DNA of 7,009 nt, from positions 1 to 7,009 of the forward strand of contig CAZYXZ010000106.1 in assembly GCA_964651395.1 (NCBI GenBank), read 5' to 3'. Positions 1 through 6,570 of the stretch are shown here, one piece after another (within the stretch, counting starts at the first letter, position 1; each line of letters starts with the position of its first letter). Under the pieces are notes generated by a model. The model ran no database searches, was not told where the DNA came from, and worked only from the letters and a program-made list of their open reading frames with translations. Source of the stretch: CAZYXZ01 sp964651395. GTDB taxonomy: Bacteria > Actinomycetota > Actinomycetes > BP-191. The position numbers were made by a program, and so were the translations under genes.

Positions 1-97
1 CCCAGCGGGTCGCCGCCAGCCGGACGCCGTCGCCGGGCACGCTGACATCCCGGCCGCCGTGCACCGGGCCCCGGGGTCCGAGGGGCTCGAGCTCCAC
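1..97 (-). CDS. N-terminal fragment of a possible alpha/beta hydrolase (cut by left edge)
   Basis: An open frame on the minus strand runs from a GTG at 97-95 off the left edge, giving about 32 residues. Nearly every codon ends in G or C, as in the neighbouring real genes, and the frame begins only 6 bases after the stop of the universal stress gene, so the two are probably co-transcribed. The fragment ends in VPGDGVRLAATRW. A 'DGvrLaa..w' stretch is typical of the first beta strands of alpha/beta-fold hydrolases and of CocE/NonD-type peptidases, but no catalytic residue lies within the window, so the family is an inference. The start is uncertain: the GTG at 97 has no clear Shine-Dalgarno sequence, and in-frame GTGs at 64-62 and 40-38 are alternatives, the last with a GGGA a few bases upstream. 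It could instead be another protein with a similar N-terminus. Confidence 0.5.
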   Translation of the reverse strand, partial: MELEPLGPRGPVHGGRDVSVPGDGVRLAATRW

Positions 98-103
98 GGC
101 GGG

Positions 104-550
104 CTACGTCGTGGCGACGATGAGGATGTCGCAGGGCGCACGGTGCGCCGCGACGGACGGGACGGAGCCGAGCAGGCGGCCGGTCAGGGAGCCCATGCCG
201 CGGTTGCCGACCACGATCAGGTCGACCTCGCGCTTGTCGGCCAGCTGGATCAGCACGTCCACCGGCTCGCCCTGGACCGCGACGGTGTCGATGTCCAGGC
301 CCTCGCTCTGCACACGGCCGACCGCGTCGCGCAGCACGTCCTCCGCCGGCGCGGAGCCGGCCAGCTTGTACTTGTTCTCCTTCAGGACGTCCGCGGCCTC
401 GAGCTGCTCCTTGTTCGAGAGCGGCTTGTACGCCGACGCGATGAGCAGCTGGGCGCCCGCGTCCTTGGCGATGGCCGCCGCCCGGTCCACCGCGAGGTAC
501 GACGAGGCCGAGCCGTCGGTTCCCACCAGCACACGCTTGTACGCGCCCAC
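104..550 (-). CDS. Universal stress protein, UspA family, ATP-binding type
   Basis: This is a 148-residue single-domain Usp, the usual length for the family. The N-terminal beta strand KRVLVGTDGS (5-14) carries the Asp (D12) that contacts nucleotide in ATP-binding members. The C-terminal half has the full G-2x-G-9x-G-S/T loop: G115, G118, then G128-S129 after nine residues. It ends in the expected hydrophobic strand DILIVAT. The intact loop argues for the ATP-binding MJ0577-like subgroup rather than the non-binding UspA subgroup. Such cytoplasmic proteins usually act as homodimers in stress, dormancy or energy-limitation responses; the particular trigger here is not visible. The GTG start at 550-548 is supported by a strong GGGAGGA five bases upstream. 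The gene is divergent from metH and leads into the truncated left-edge gene. Confidence 0.93.
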   Translation of the reverse strand: MGAYKRVLVGTDGSASSYLAVDRAAAIAKDAGAQLLIASAYKPLSNKEQLEAADVLKENKYKLAGSAPAEDVLRDAVGRVQSEGLDIDTVAVQGEPVDVLIQLADKREVDLIVVGNRGMGSLTGRLLGSVPSVAAHRAPCDILIVATT

Positions 551-554
551 GTCG

Positions 555-561
555 TCCTCCC
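555..561 (-). promoter_or_regulatory. Ribosome binding site of the universal stress gene
   Basis: On the minus strand the sequence reads GGGAGGA, a near-complete match to the anti-Shine-Dalgarno. The GGAGG core ends five bases before the GTG at 550-548 and fixes that start. Confidence 0.75.
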
Positions 562-645
562 GCTGTCGTCGACCAACGGGCGCAGGCTATATCCGGGCGG
601 AGATCGCCGCTGGCGTCGGTACATTGGGGGTCGATCCCCGCTCCC

Positions 646-650
646 GGAGG
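646..650 (+). promoter_or_regulatory. Ribosome binding site of metH
   Basis: GGAGG lies four bases before the GTG at 655-657. The spacing is slightly short, but no other candidate start has such a site. The next in-frame ATG (711) falls inside the conserved DGAMGT motif, so translation must begin upstream of it. Confidence 0.7.
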
Positions 651-654
651 CTCT

Positions 655-3600
655 GTGCCCGTCGACCTGCTCCAGCGGCTCCGTACCCACGTCGTCGTCG
701 CCGACGGCGCGATGGGCACGATGCTGCAGGCAGCCGACCCGTCGCTGGACGACTTCGAGGGACACGAGGGCTGCAACGAGGTGCTCAACGTCACCCGGCC
801 GGATGTCGTCAAGGGCGTCCACGACGCGTACTTCGCCGTCGGCGTCGACGCGGTGGAGACCAACACGTTCGGGGCCAACCTCGGCAACCTCGGCGAGTAC
901 GGCATCGCGGAGCGCACCTACGAGCTGTCCCTGGCCGGCGCGCAGCTGGCTCGCGAGGTCGCCGACGGCTGGTCGACGGAGGACCACCCGCGCTGGGTGA
1001 TCGGCTCGATGGGGCCGGGCACGAAGCTCCCGACGCTCGGGCACACGCCGTTCGCCGAGCTGCGCGACGCGTACCAGTCCAACGCCGCCGGGTTGCTCGA
1101 CGGCGGCGCGGACGCCCTGCTGGTCGAGACCGCGCAGGACCTGCTCCAGGCGAAGGCCGCGATCATCGGCGCCCGCCGGGCCGTGACCGCGTCGGGCCGC
1201 GCCGTCCCGGTGTTCGCGCAGGTGACGGTGGAGACCACCGGCACGCTGCTGCTCGGCTCCGAGATCGGCGCGGCACTCACCGCCATCGAGCCGCTCGGCG
1301 TCGACCTGATCGGCCTCAACTGCGCGACCGGTCCGGCCGAGATGGGCGAGCACCTCCGCTACCTCGCGAAGCACGCCACCATCGGCCTGTCCTGCATGCC
1401 CAACGCCGGGCTGCCGCAGCTCGGGCCGCACGGCGCCGTCTACCCGCTGACGCCCGAGGAGCTGGCCGAGGCGATGGACGTGTTCGTGCGCGAGCACGGG
1501 CTGTCACTGGTCGGCGGCTGCTGCGGTACGACGCCCGAGCACCTGCGGCTGGTGGTCGAGCGGGTCCGCGGTCGCGAGGTCGTGCCGCGCAAGCCGCATG
1601 TCGAGCCGGGCGCCGCCAGCCTCTACCAGCACGTGCCGTTCCGGCAGGACACCTCGTTCATGGTGATCGGCGAGCGCACCAACGCCAACGGCTCCAAGGC
1701 GTTCAAGGAGGCGATGCTCGCGGAGAAGTGGGACGACTGCGTCGAGATCCTGCGCGACCAGGTCCGCGACGGCGCGCACATGATCGACCTCTGCGTCGAC
1801 TACGTCGGCCGCGACGGCGCGAAGGACATGAAGGAGCTCGCGTTCCGGTTCGCGACCGCGTCGACGCTGCCCCTGGTCCTCGACTCGACCGAGCTGCTGG
1901 TGCTCCAGGCCGGCCTGGAGATGTCCGGCGGCCGCGCGGTCATCAACTCGGTGAACTACGAGGACGGCGACGGGCCGGACAGCGCCTTCGCGCGCAAGAT
2001 GCCGATCATCAAGGAGCACGGCGCCGCCGTCATCGCGCTGACCATCGACGAAGAGGGCCAGGCGCGGACGACCGAGTGGAAGGTGCGTGTCGCCAGCCGG
2101 CTGATCGACGACCTGGTCGGCAACTGGGGCATGCGCACCAGCGACATCCTCATCGACTGCCTCACGTTCCCCCTCGGCTCCGGCCAGGAAGACCTGCGCG
2201 GCGACGGCATCGCGACCATCGAGGCGATCCGCGAGGTCAAGCGTCGCTACCCGGACGTGCAGACCACGCTGGGCGTCTCCAACGTGTCCTTCGGCCTCAA
2301 GCCTGCGGCACGCATCGTCCTCAACTCGGTGTTCCTCAACGAGTGCGTGAAGGCCGGCCTCGACTCGGCGATCGTGCACGCCAGCAAGATCCTGCCGATG
2401 AGCCGGATCCCGGACGAGCAGCGCGAGGTCGCGCTCGACCTGGTCTACGACCGCCGCCGCGACGGCTACGACCCGCTGCAGAAGCTGCTCGACCTGTTCG
2501 AGACGGTCGACCCGGCCGAGTCGCGACTCACACGCGCGGCCGAGCTGGCGGCGCTGCCGCTGTCCGAACGGCTCGAACGCCGGATCATCGACGGCGAGCG
2601 CAACGGACTCGAGGCCGACCTCGACGAGGCGATGGTCACCCGCCCGCCGCTCGAGATCATCAACGACACCTTGCTGGCCGGGATGAAGGTGGTCGGTGAC
2701 CTCTTCGCCTCCGGCGAGATGCAGCTGCCCTTCGTCCTTCAGTCCGCGGAGGTCATGAAGACCGCGGTCGCCTACCTCGAGCCGCACATGGAGAAGGCCG
2801 ACACGTCCGGCAAGGGCACCATCGTGCTGGCCACTGTGAAGGGCGACGTGCACGACATCGGCAAGAACCTCGTCGACATCATCCTGAGCAACAACGGCTA
2901 CACGGTCGTGAACCTCGGCATCAAGCAGCCCATCTCCGCGATCGTCGACGCGGCGGAGGAGCACGCGGCGGATGCCATCGGGATGTCCGGGCTGCTCGTG
3001 AAGTCGACGGTCGTGATGAAGGAGAACCTGCAGGAGCTCAACACCCGCGGGCTCGCTCTGCGCTTCCCGGTGCTCCTCGGCGGCGCGGCGCTCACTCGCG
3101 GCTACGTCGAGAACGACCTGACCGAGGTGTACGACGGCGACGTCCGCTACGCCCGCGACGCCTTCGAGGGCCTGCGGCTGATGGACGCGCTCATGGCGAT
3201 CCGCAACGGCGCCGTGCCGCCGTCGGCGACGCCGGTCGCGCCGCCGGAGCCGCGTCGGGTCCGCGCGCCGAGGGTCGAGGTCGACGAGAGCACGCTGCCG
3301 GCGCGGTCCGAGGTGGCGACCGACGTGCCGGTGCCGTCCGCGCCGTTCATCGGCTCGCGGGTCGTCAAGGGCATCCCGCTCGCCGACTACGCCGCGCTGC
3401 TCGACGAGCGGGCGCTGTTCATGGGGCAGTGGGGGCTGCGCGGGTCGCGCGGCGGCAGCGGGCCGTCGTACGAGGACCTGGTCGAGACAGAGGGCCGGCC
3501 GCGCCTGCGTGACCTGCTGGCCCGGGTCCAGTCCGAGGGAATCATGAACGCGGCCGTCGTCTACGGCTACTTCCCGGCGGTGAGCAAGGGCGACGACCTC

Positions 3601-4125
3601 ATCGTGCTGCACGAGGACGGCAGCGAGCGCGCGCGCTTCACGTTCCCGCGGCAGCGTCGCGACCGGCGCCTGTGCATCAGCGACTTCTTCCGCAGCGAGG
3701 ACTCCGGCGAGGTCGACGTCGTGGCCTTCCACATCGTGACCGTGGGCCGCCAGGTCAGTGAGGTGACCGGGAAGCTCTTCGCCGCCAACGCCTACCGCGA
3801 GTACCTCGAGCTGCACGGACTGTCGGTGCAGCTCACCGAGGCGCTGGCCGAGTACTGGCACACGCGGATCCGGGAGGAGCTGGGCATCGGCGGTGACGAC
3901 GCGACGGAGCTGTCGGAGATCTTCCGCCAAGGTTACCGCGGCTCGCGCTACTCGTTCGGCTATCCGGCCTGCCCCGACCTCGAGGACCAGACCAAGCTGC
4001 TCGACCTGCTGGAGCCGGAGCGGATCGGCGTGACGCTCACCGAGGAGTACCAGCTCGAACCCGAGCAGTCGACATCCGCGATCATCGTTCACCACCCCGA
4101 AGCGAAGTACTTCGCTGCCCGGTGA
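655..4125 (+). CDS. metH: Cobalamin-dependent methionine synthase (EC 2.1.1.13)
   Basis: This cytoplasmic enzyme transfers a methyl group from 5-methyltetrahydrofolate to homocysteine through methylcobalamin, forming methionine. All four modules are present in its 1156 residues, slightly shorter than the E. coli enzyme (1227). The homocysteine domain (about 1-310) has DGAMGT at 17-22 and the zinc ligands C223, C289 and C290. The pterin domain (about 330-600) has GERTNANGS at 339-347, LDST at 409-412 and NSVN at 431-434. The B12 cap is at about 630-715. The B12 domain (about 720-850) has the base-off motif D731-x-H733-x-x-G736, with S778-x-L780 and G809-G810. A Pro-rich linker (853-895) leads to the AdoMet reactivation domain, with VYGYFPA at 969-975 and GYPACP at 1102-1107. 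GTG is the start, preceded by GGAGG. The last bases overlap the HAD gene. No truncation or missing key residue is seen. Confidence 0.98.
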   Translation: MPVDLLQRLRTHVVVADGAMGTMLQAADPSLDDFEGHEGCNEVLNVTRPDVVKGVHDAYFAVGVDAVETNTFGANLGNLGEYGIAERTYELSLAGAQLAREVADGWSTEDHPRWVIGSMGPGTKLPTLGHTPFAELRDAYQSNAAGLLDGGADALLVETAQDLLQAKAAIIGARRAVTASGRAVPVFAQVTVETTGTLLLGSEIGAALTAIEPLGVDLIGLNCATGPAEMGEHLRYLAKHATIGLSCMPNAGLPQLGPHGAVYPLTPEELAEAMDVFVREHGLSLVGGCCGTTPEHLRLVVERVRGREVVPRKPHVEPGAASLYQHVPFRQDTSFMVIGERTNANGSKAFKEAMLAEKWDDCVEILRDQVRDGAHMIDLCVDYVGRDGAKDMKELAFRFATASTLPLVLDSTELLVLQAGLEMSGGRAVINSVNYEDGDGPDSAFARKMPIIKEHGAAVIALTIDEEGQARTTEWKVRVASRLIDDLVGNWGMRTSDILIDCLTFPLGSGQEDLRGDGIATIEAIREVKRRYPDVQTTLGVSNVSFGLKPAARIVLNSVFLNECVKAGLDSAIVHASKILPMSRIPDEQREVALDLVYDRRRDGYDPLQKLLDLFETVDPAESRLTRAAELAALPLSERLERRIIDGERNGLEADLDEAMVTRPPLEIINDTLLAGMKVVGDLFASGEMQLPFVLQSAEVMKTAVAYLEPHMEKADTSGKGTIVLATVKGDVHDIGKNLVDIILSNNGYTVVNLGIKQPISAIVDAAEEHAADAIGMSGLLVKSTVVMKENLQELNTRGLALRFPVLLGGAALTRGYVENDLTEVYDGDVRYARDAFEGLRLMDALMAIRNGAVPPSATPVAPPEPRRVRAPRVEVDESTLPARSEVATDVPVPSAPFIGSRVVKGIPLADYAALLDERALFMGQWGLRGSRGGSGPSYEDLVETEGRPRLRDLLARVQSEGIMNAAVVYGYFPAVSKGDDLIVLHEDGSERARFTFPRQRRDRRLCISDFFRSEDSGEVDVVAFHIVTVGRQVSEVTGKLFAANAYREYLELHGLSVQLTEALAEYWHTRIREELGIGGDDATELSEIFRQGYRGSRYSFGYPACPDLEDQTKLLDLLEPERIGVTLTEEYQLEPEQSTSAIIVHHPEAKYFAAR
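4101..4116. repeat. 16-bp perfect palindrome at the metH/HAD junction
   Basis: AGCGAAGTACTTCGCT is its own reverse complement. It lies inside the last codons of metH (encoding A1150-K-Y-F-A1154) and ends five bases before the GTG of the HAD gene, where a ribosome binding site would normally sit. In RNA it could fold into a stem of about six pairs with a four-base loop. Much of the symmetry follows from coding Ala-Lys-Tyr-Phe-Ala with C/G-ending codons, so a function is not established. Confidence 0.5.
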
Positions 4126-4784
4126 GTCGCTTCGCGGTCCTGTTCGACATGGACGGCCTGCTCGTCGACTCGGAGCCGACCTGGTCGGTGGCCGAGGAAG
4201 AGCTCATGCGCCGGCTCGGGAGCGTGTGGAACGCGGACGTGAAGGCAGCCTGCATCGGCCACCGGGTCGACGAGGCATGCCGGCGCATGGTCGAGATCGC
4301 CGGCGGGGGAGACCCGGCCGAGGCGATGGAATGGCTGCTGGCCCGGATGGTGGTGTTGTTCCGCGAGGACCTGCCCTTGCGCCCCGGTGCCATGGAGCTG
4401 CTCGAGGCATTGCGGGACGCGGATGTCCCGATGGCGCTGGTGTCGTCGTCGTACCGGGTGCTCGTCGACGCGGCGCTGGACCAGCTCGGCCGCCACTGGT
4501 TCGCGGTCACGCTCAGCGGCGACGAGGTGCGCAACCCGAAACCGCACCCGGAGCCCTACCTGACCGCCGCGCGACGTCTCGGTGTCGACCCTGACGCCTG
4601 TGTCGTGCTGGAGGACTCGTTCACGGGCGTCACCTCGGCCGAGGAGGCCGGCTGCGTCTGCGTGGTCGTGCCGAACCTCGTCACGGTGCCGGCTGCCCCG
4701 CACCGGCCCGTGCTCACGTCGCTGGCGGAGGCCACCCCGGCGTGGCTGGCCGGCCTGGTCACGGAGCGCTTGACCAAAGCGTGA
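4122..4784 (+). CDS. HAD-superfamily phosphatase-like hydrolase (subfamily IA, beta-phosphoglucomutase-like)
   Basis: This is a 220-residue cytoplasmic protein with all four HAD motifs. Motif I is D9-M-D11-G-L, holding the nucleophile and the general acid/base. Motif II is S108 in LVSSS after an 'LrDAdVPMALVSS' type strand. Motif III is K140 in NPKPHPEPY. Motif IV is E164-D165 in VLEDSFTG. A helical C1 cap fits between motifs I and II (about 15-85). This layout matches small-molecule phosphatases and phosphomutases; the substrate cannot be told from sequence. The GTG start overlaps the metH stop as GTGA, so translation is probably coupled, and no clear Shine-Dalgarno is seen before it. HAD genes of this type are, to my knowledge, often found next to metH in actinobacteria, suggesting a role linked to methionine, folate or B12 metabolism, or repair of a damaged metabolite; that is inference. 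Confidence 0.93.
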   Translation: MSRFAVLFDMDGLLVDSEPTWSVAEEELMRRLGSVWNADVKAACIGHRVDEACRRMVEIAGGGDPAEAMEWLLARMVVLFREDLPLRPGAMELLEALRDADVPMALVSSSYRVLVDAALDQLGRHWFAVTLSGDEVRNPKPHPEPYLTAARRLGVDPDACVVLEDSFTGVTSAEEAGCVCVVVPNLVTVPAAPHRPVLTSLAEATPAWLAGLVTERLTKA

Positions 4785-4798
4785 CCGGACCTGCACCG

Positions 4799-4824
4799 CA
4801 CCAAATGGGCACGAATGGTGTAAT
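4799..4824 (+). promoter_or_regulatory. Candidate -10 element with overlapping inverted repeat before the lipoprotein gene
   Basis: TGTAAT at 4819-4824 matches five of six bases of the TATAAT consensus in an otherwise GC-rich gap, and would start a transcript near 4831. No good -35 hexamer is found 16-18 bases upstream. An inverted repeat, CACCA (4799-4803) and TGGTG (4816-4820) with 12 bases between, runs into this -10 and is placed where a repressor operator could sit. The arms are only five bases, so chance is a serious alternative. Confidence 0.3.
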
Positions 4825-4835
4825 CAGCGCTTCCG

Positions 4836-4856
4836 GGCCGGATCTTCCGGCCGTTT
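4836..4856 (+). terminator. Terminator-like hairpin after the metH-HAD pair, or 5' leader hairpin of the lipoprotein gene
   Basis: GGCCGGA (4836-4842) and TCCGGCC (4846-4852) form a perfect seven-pair GC-rich stem with a three-base TCT loop, followed after one base by TTT. It lies 51 bases after the HAD stop. The U run is too short for a strong classic terminator, but actinobacterial terminators often have weak U tracts. If transcription of the lipoprotein gene starts near 4831, the same hairpin lies at the very 5' end of its mRNA instead. Confidence 0.45.
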
Positions 4857-4869
4857 GTCCAGCGTGTAC

Positions 4870-4876
4870 GGGGTGA
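4870..4876 (+). promoter_or_regulatory. Possible ribosome binding site that affects the choice of lipoprotein start
   Basis: GGGGTGA contains GGTGA, complementary to the 3' end of 16S rRNA, and ends five bases before an in-frame TTG at 4882. It overlaps the in-frame GTG at 4873. If it is used, translation starts at TTG 4882 rather than at GTG 4873. Confidence 0.35.
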
Positions 4877-6534
4877 CGGCTTTGACTCGACGCACGATCG
4901 CGAGCATCGGGCTCGCAACTGCTCTGGCTCTAACCTTCGCCGCCTGTGGCGACGACGACAACCCGACTCCGGGCGCGAGCGGCACCCCCAAGGCCGGCGG
5001 GACCCTGGTCTTCGGCACGACCGCAGACCCGATCAACTTCGACGGGGCCTACGTCTCCGACGGTGAGTCCCTGCGCGCCATCGACCAGATGTTCGAGGGC
5101 CTGGTTCGCACCAAGCTGGGCGGCACCGACATCGAGCCGCTGCTCGCGGAGTCCTTCACGGCGAGCACCGACGGCCTGGCCTGGACCTTCAAGCTGCGCA
5201 CCGGCGTGAAGTTCCACGACGGCACCGACTTCAACGCGAAGGCGGTCTGCTACAACTTCGACCGCTGGTACAACTTCAAGGGCATCCAGCAGGCCGAGTC
5301 CGTCTCGTACTACTGGACCTCGGTATTCGGCGGGTTCTCCGACGGCAAGAAGCCCAGCCTCTACAAGTCCTGCGCCGCCCCCGACGACGCGACCGCGGTC
5401 ATCAACCTGACCAAGCGGTCGTCGTCGTTCCTCTCCGGTCTGGCCCTGAAGAACTTCGCCATCGCCAGCCCGACGGCGCTGGCCAAGTACGGCGCGGACA
5501 AGGTGAGCGGCGACGCGAAGGCGCCCAAGTTCGACGGTGAGTACGGCCTCAAGTACCCGACCGGCACCGGCCCGTTCAAGTTCGTGAGCTTCACGCCCAA
5601 GGACAAGCTGGTCATGGCCCGCAACGACGACTACTGGGGCCCCAAGGCGAAGCTGGACCAGCTCATCTTCAAGGCCATCTCGGACAACGCGGCGCGCAAG
5701 CAGGCGCTGGAGAAGGGTGAGATCCAGGGCTACGACTTCGTCGAGCCGGGTGACCTCGACGCCCTGAAGGGCGCCGGCTTCCAGATCCTCGAGCGGCCGG
5801 CGTTCAACGTCGGGTACGTGGGCTTCAACTCGTCCAAGCCGCCGACGAACAACCCGAAGATCCGCCAGGCCATCGCGCACGCCCTCAACCGCGAGGCGCT
5901 GCTCACGGCCAAGTACCCGCCCGGCTCGCAGGTGGCCACGCAGTTCATGCCGCCGGAGCTGTTCGGCTGGTCGGAGAACGTGACCAAGTACGAGTACGAC
6001 GTCGACAAGGCGAAGGCACTCATCGCCGACTCCGGCGTGTCCAACCCGACGCTCGAGTTCTGGTACCCGACCGACGTCACGCGGGGCTACATGCCGGACC
6101 CGGAGGCGAACTTCCTCGCGTTCAAGGCGGACCTCGAGAAGGCCGGCTTCAAGGTCAACACCAAGTCCGCGCCGTGGAACCCGCAGTACCTGAACAACGT
6201 CGACACCGGCACCGCGGGCAACCTGCGGCTGCTCGGCTGGAACGGCGACTTCGGTGACCCGGACAACTTCATCGGCGTCTTCTTCCAGAAGGAGTCGCCG
6301 GCCTGGGGCTTCAAGGACCCGGCCATCTTCGCCAAGCTCGACGCGGCGGAGGCGGAGACCGACCTGGACAAGCGCACGCAGCTCTACCAGGAGGCCAACG
6401 AGCTGATCATGGCCTTCCTGCCGGGTGTCCCGTACGTCCACACCCGGCCGGCGCTGGCGTTCGCGAAGAACGTGTCCGGCTACGTACCCAGCCCGGTGAC
6501 GCTGGAGCCGTTCTCGATCGTGAGCCTGGGCTAG
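4873..6534 (+). CDS. ABC transporter solute-binding lipoprotein, family 5 (peptide/nickel/opine type)
   Basis: About 553 residues from this GTG, typical for DppA/OppA-like proteins. A signal peptide with an Arg-Arg n-region and a hydrophobic core ends in the lipobox FAAC; the Cys (residue 25 from this start) would be lipidated, anchoring the protein outside the membrane. An acidic, Pro/Gly-rich linker follows (DDDNPTPGASG). The family-5 signature is clear at about residues 90-132: AESFT, DGLAWTFKLR, GVKFHDG. Later landmarks are TGTGPFKF, NDDYWGPKA and a C-terminal 'FLPGVPYVHT' segment. It captures a solute, most often an oligopeptide, and delivers it to the permease encoded 36 bases downstream; the ligand cannot be predicted. 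In-frame starts at TTG 4855, GTG 4864, GTG 4873 and TTG 4882 are all possible. TTG 4855 touches the hairpin and is least likely; TTG 4882 has the best ribosome site. GTG 4873 is a compromise. Confidence 0.93.
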   Translation: MTALTRRTIASIGLATALALTFAACGDDDNPTPGASGTPKAGGTLVFGTTADPINFDGAYVSDGESLRAIDQMFEGLVRTKLGGTDIEPLLAESFTASTDGLAWTFKLRTGVKFHDGTDFNAKAVCYNFDRWYNFKGIQQAESVSYYWTSVFGGFSDGKKPSLYKSCAAPDDATAVINLTKRSSSFLSGLALKNFAIASPTALAKYGADKVSGDAKAPKFDGEYGLKYPTGTGPFKFVSFTPKDKLVMARNDDYWGPKAKLDQLIFKAISDNAARKQALEKGEIQGYDFVEPGDLDALKGAGFQILERPAFNVGYVGFNSSKPPTNNPKIRQAIAHALNREALLTAKYPPGSQVATQFMPPELFGWSENVTKYEYDVDKAKALIADSGVSNPTLEFWYPTDVTRGYMPDPEANFLAFKADLEKAGFKVNTKSAPWNPQYLNNVDTGTAGNLRLLGWNGDFGDPDNFIGVFFQKESPAWGFKDPAIFAKLDAAEAETDLDKRTQLYQEANELIMAFLPGVPYVHTRPALAFAKNVSGYVPSPVTLEPFSIVSLG

Positions 6535-6538
6535 CCAG

Positions 6539-6551
6539 CCCGAGGGTCGGG
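6539..6551 (+). other. Small stem-loop between the binding-protein and permease genes
   Basis: CCCGA (6539-6543) and TCGGG (6547-6551) pair perfectly around a GGG loop, five bases after the binding-protein stop. It is flanked by direct copies of CCAGCC (6535-6540 and 6553-6558). Stem-loops at this place in importer operons can protect the upstream mRNA end and so favour the binding protein over the permease. With five pairs and no U run this is only suggestive. Confidence 0.3.
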
Positions 6552-6570
6552 ACCAGCCGGAGCAGCCGCG

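Larger units (their letters stand above)
551..654. promoter_or_regulatory. Divergent intergenic region, presumed promoters for usp and metH
   Basis: These 104 bases separate two divergent genes and so should hold both promoters. The least GC-rich patches are CTATAT at 587-592 and TACATT at 620-625. TACATT keeps the outer T-A...T of a -10 hexamer and would put a transcript start near 632, giving a metH leader of roughly 20 bases. On the minus strand, TAGCCT (589-584) is a possible -10 for the stress gene. No convincing -35 hexamer stands at 16-18 bases from either, so exact promoter positions are guesses. The region is too short for a cobalamin riboswitch (about 200 bases), and I saw no other riboswitch-like fold. 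Confidence 0.4.

Noticed and set aside
627..639. GGGG-TCGAT-CCCC inverted repeat before metH
   Set aside because: The stem has only four pairs in a GC-rich background; not distinguishable from chance.
59..1000. 313-codon plus-strand frame over usp and early metH
   Set aside because: It is antisense to the well-supported stress gene and out of frame with metH. No motif is present.
111..2699. 862-codon plus-strand frame spanning usp, the intergenic region and metH
   Set aside because: It is in a different frame from metH, crosses a divergent promoter region, and gives Arg/Ala/Gly-rich low-complexity protein.
3208..3345. Pro/Val/Arg-rich stretch in MetH as a possible frameshift or insertion
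   Set aside because: The frame continues intact into a recognisable reactivation domain. MetH proteins have a variable linker at this place, so it is normal.
1504..4095. 863-codon minus-strand open frame opposite metH
   Set aside because: It is a shadow of metH, with biased composition (rich in Val, His, Arg, Asp) and no family resemblance.
4770..4775. TTGACC as a -35 hexamer for the lipoprotein gene
   Set aside because: It lies within the HAD coding end and more than 40 bases from the only good -10 candidate; nothing -10-like stands at 16-18 bases.
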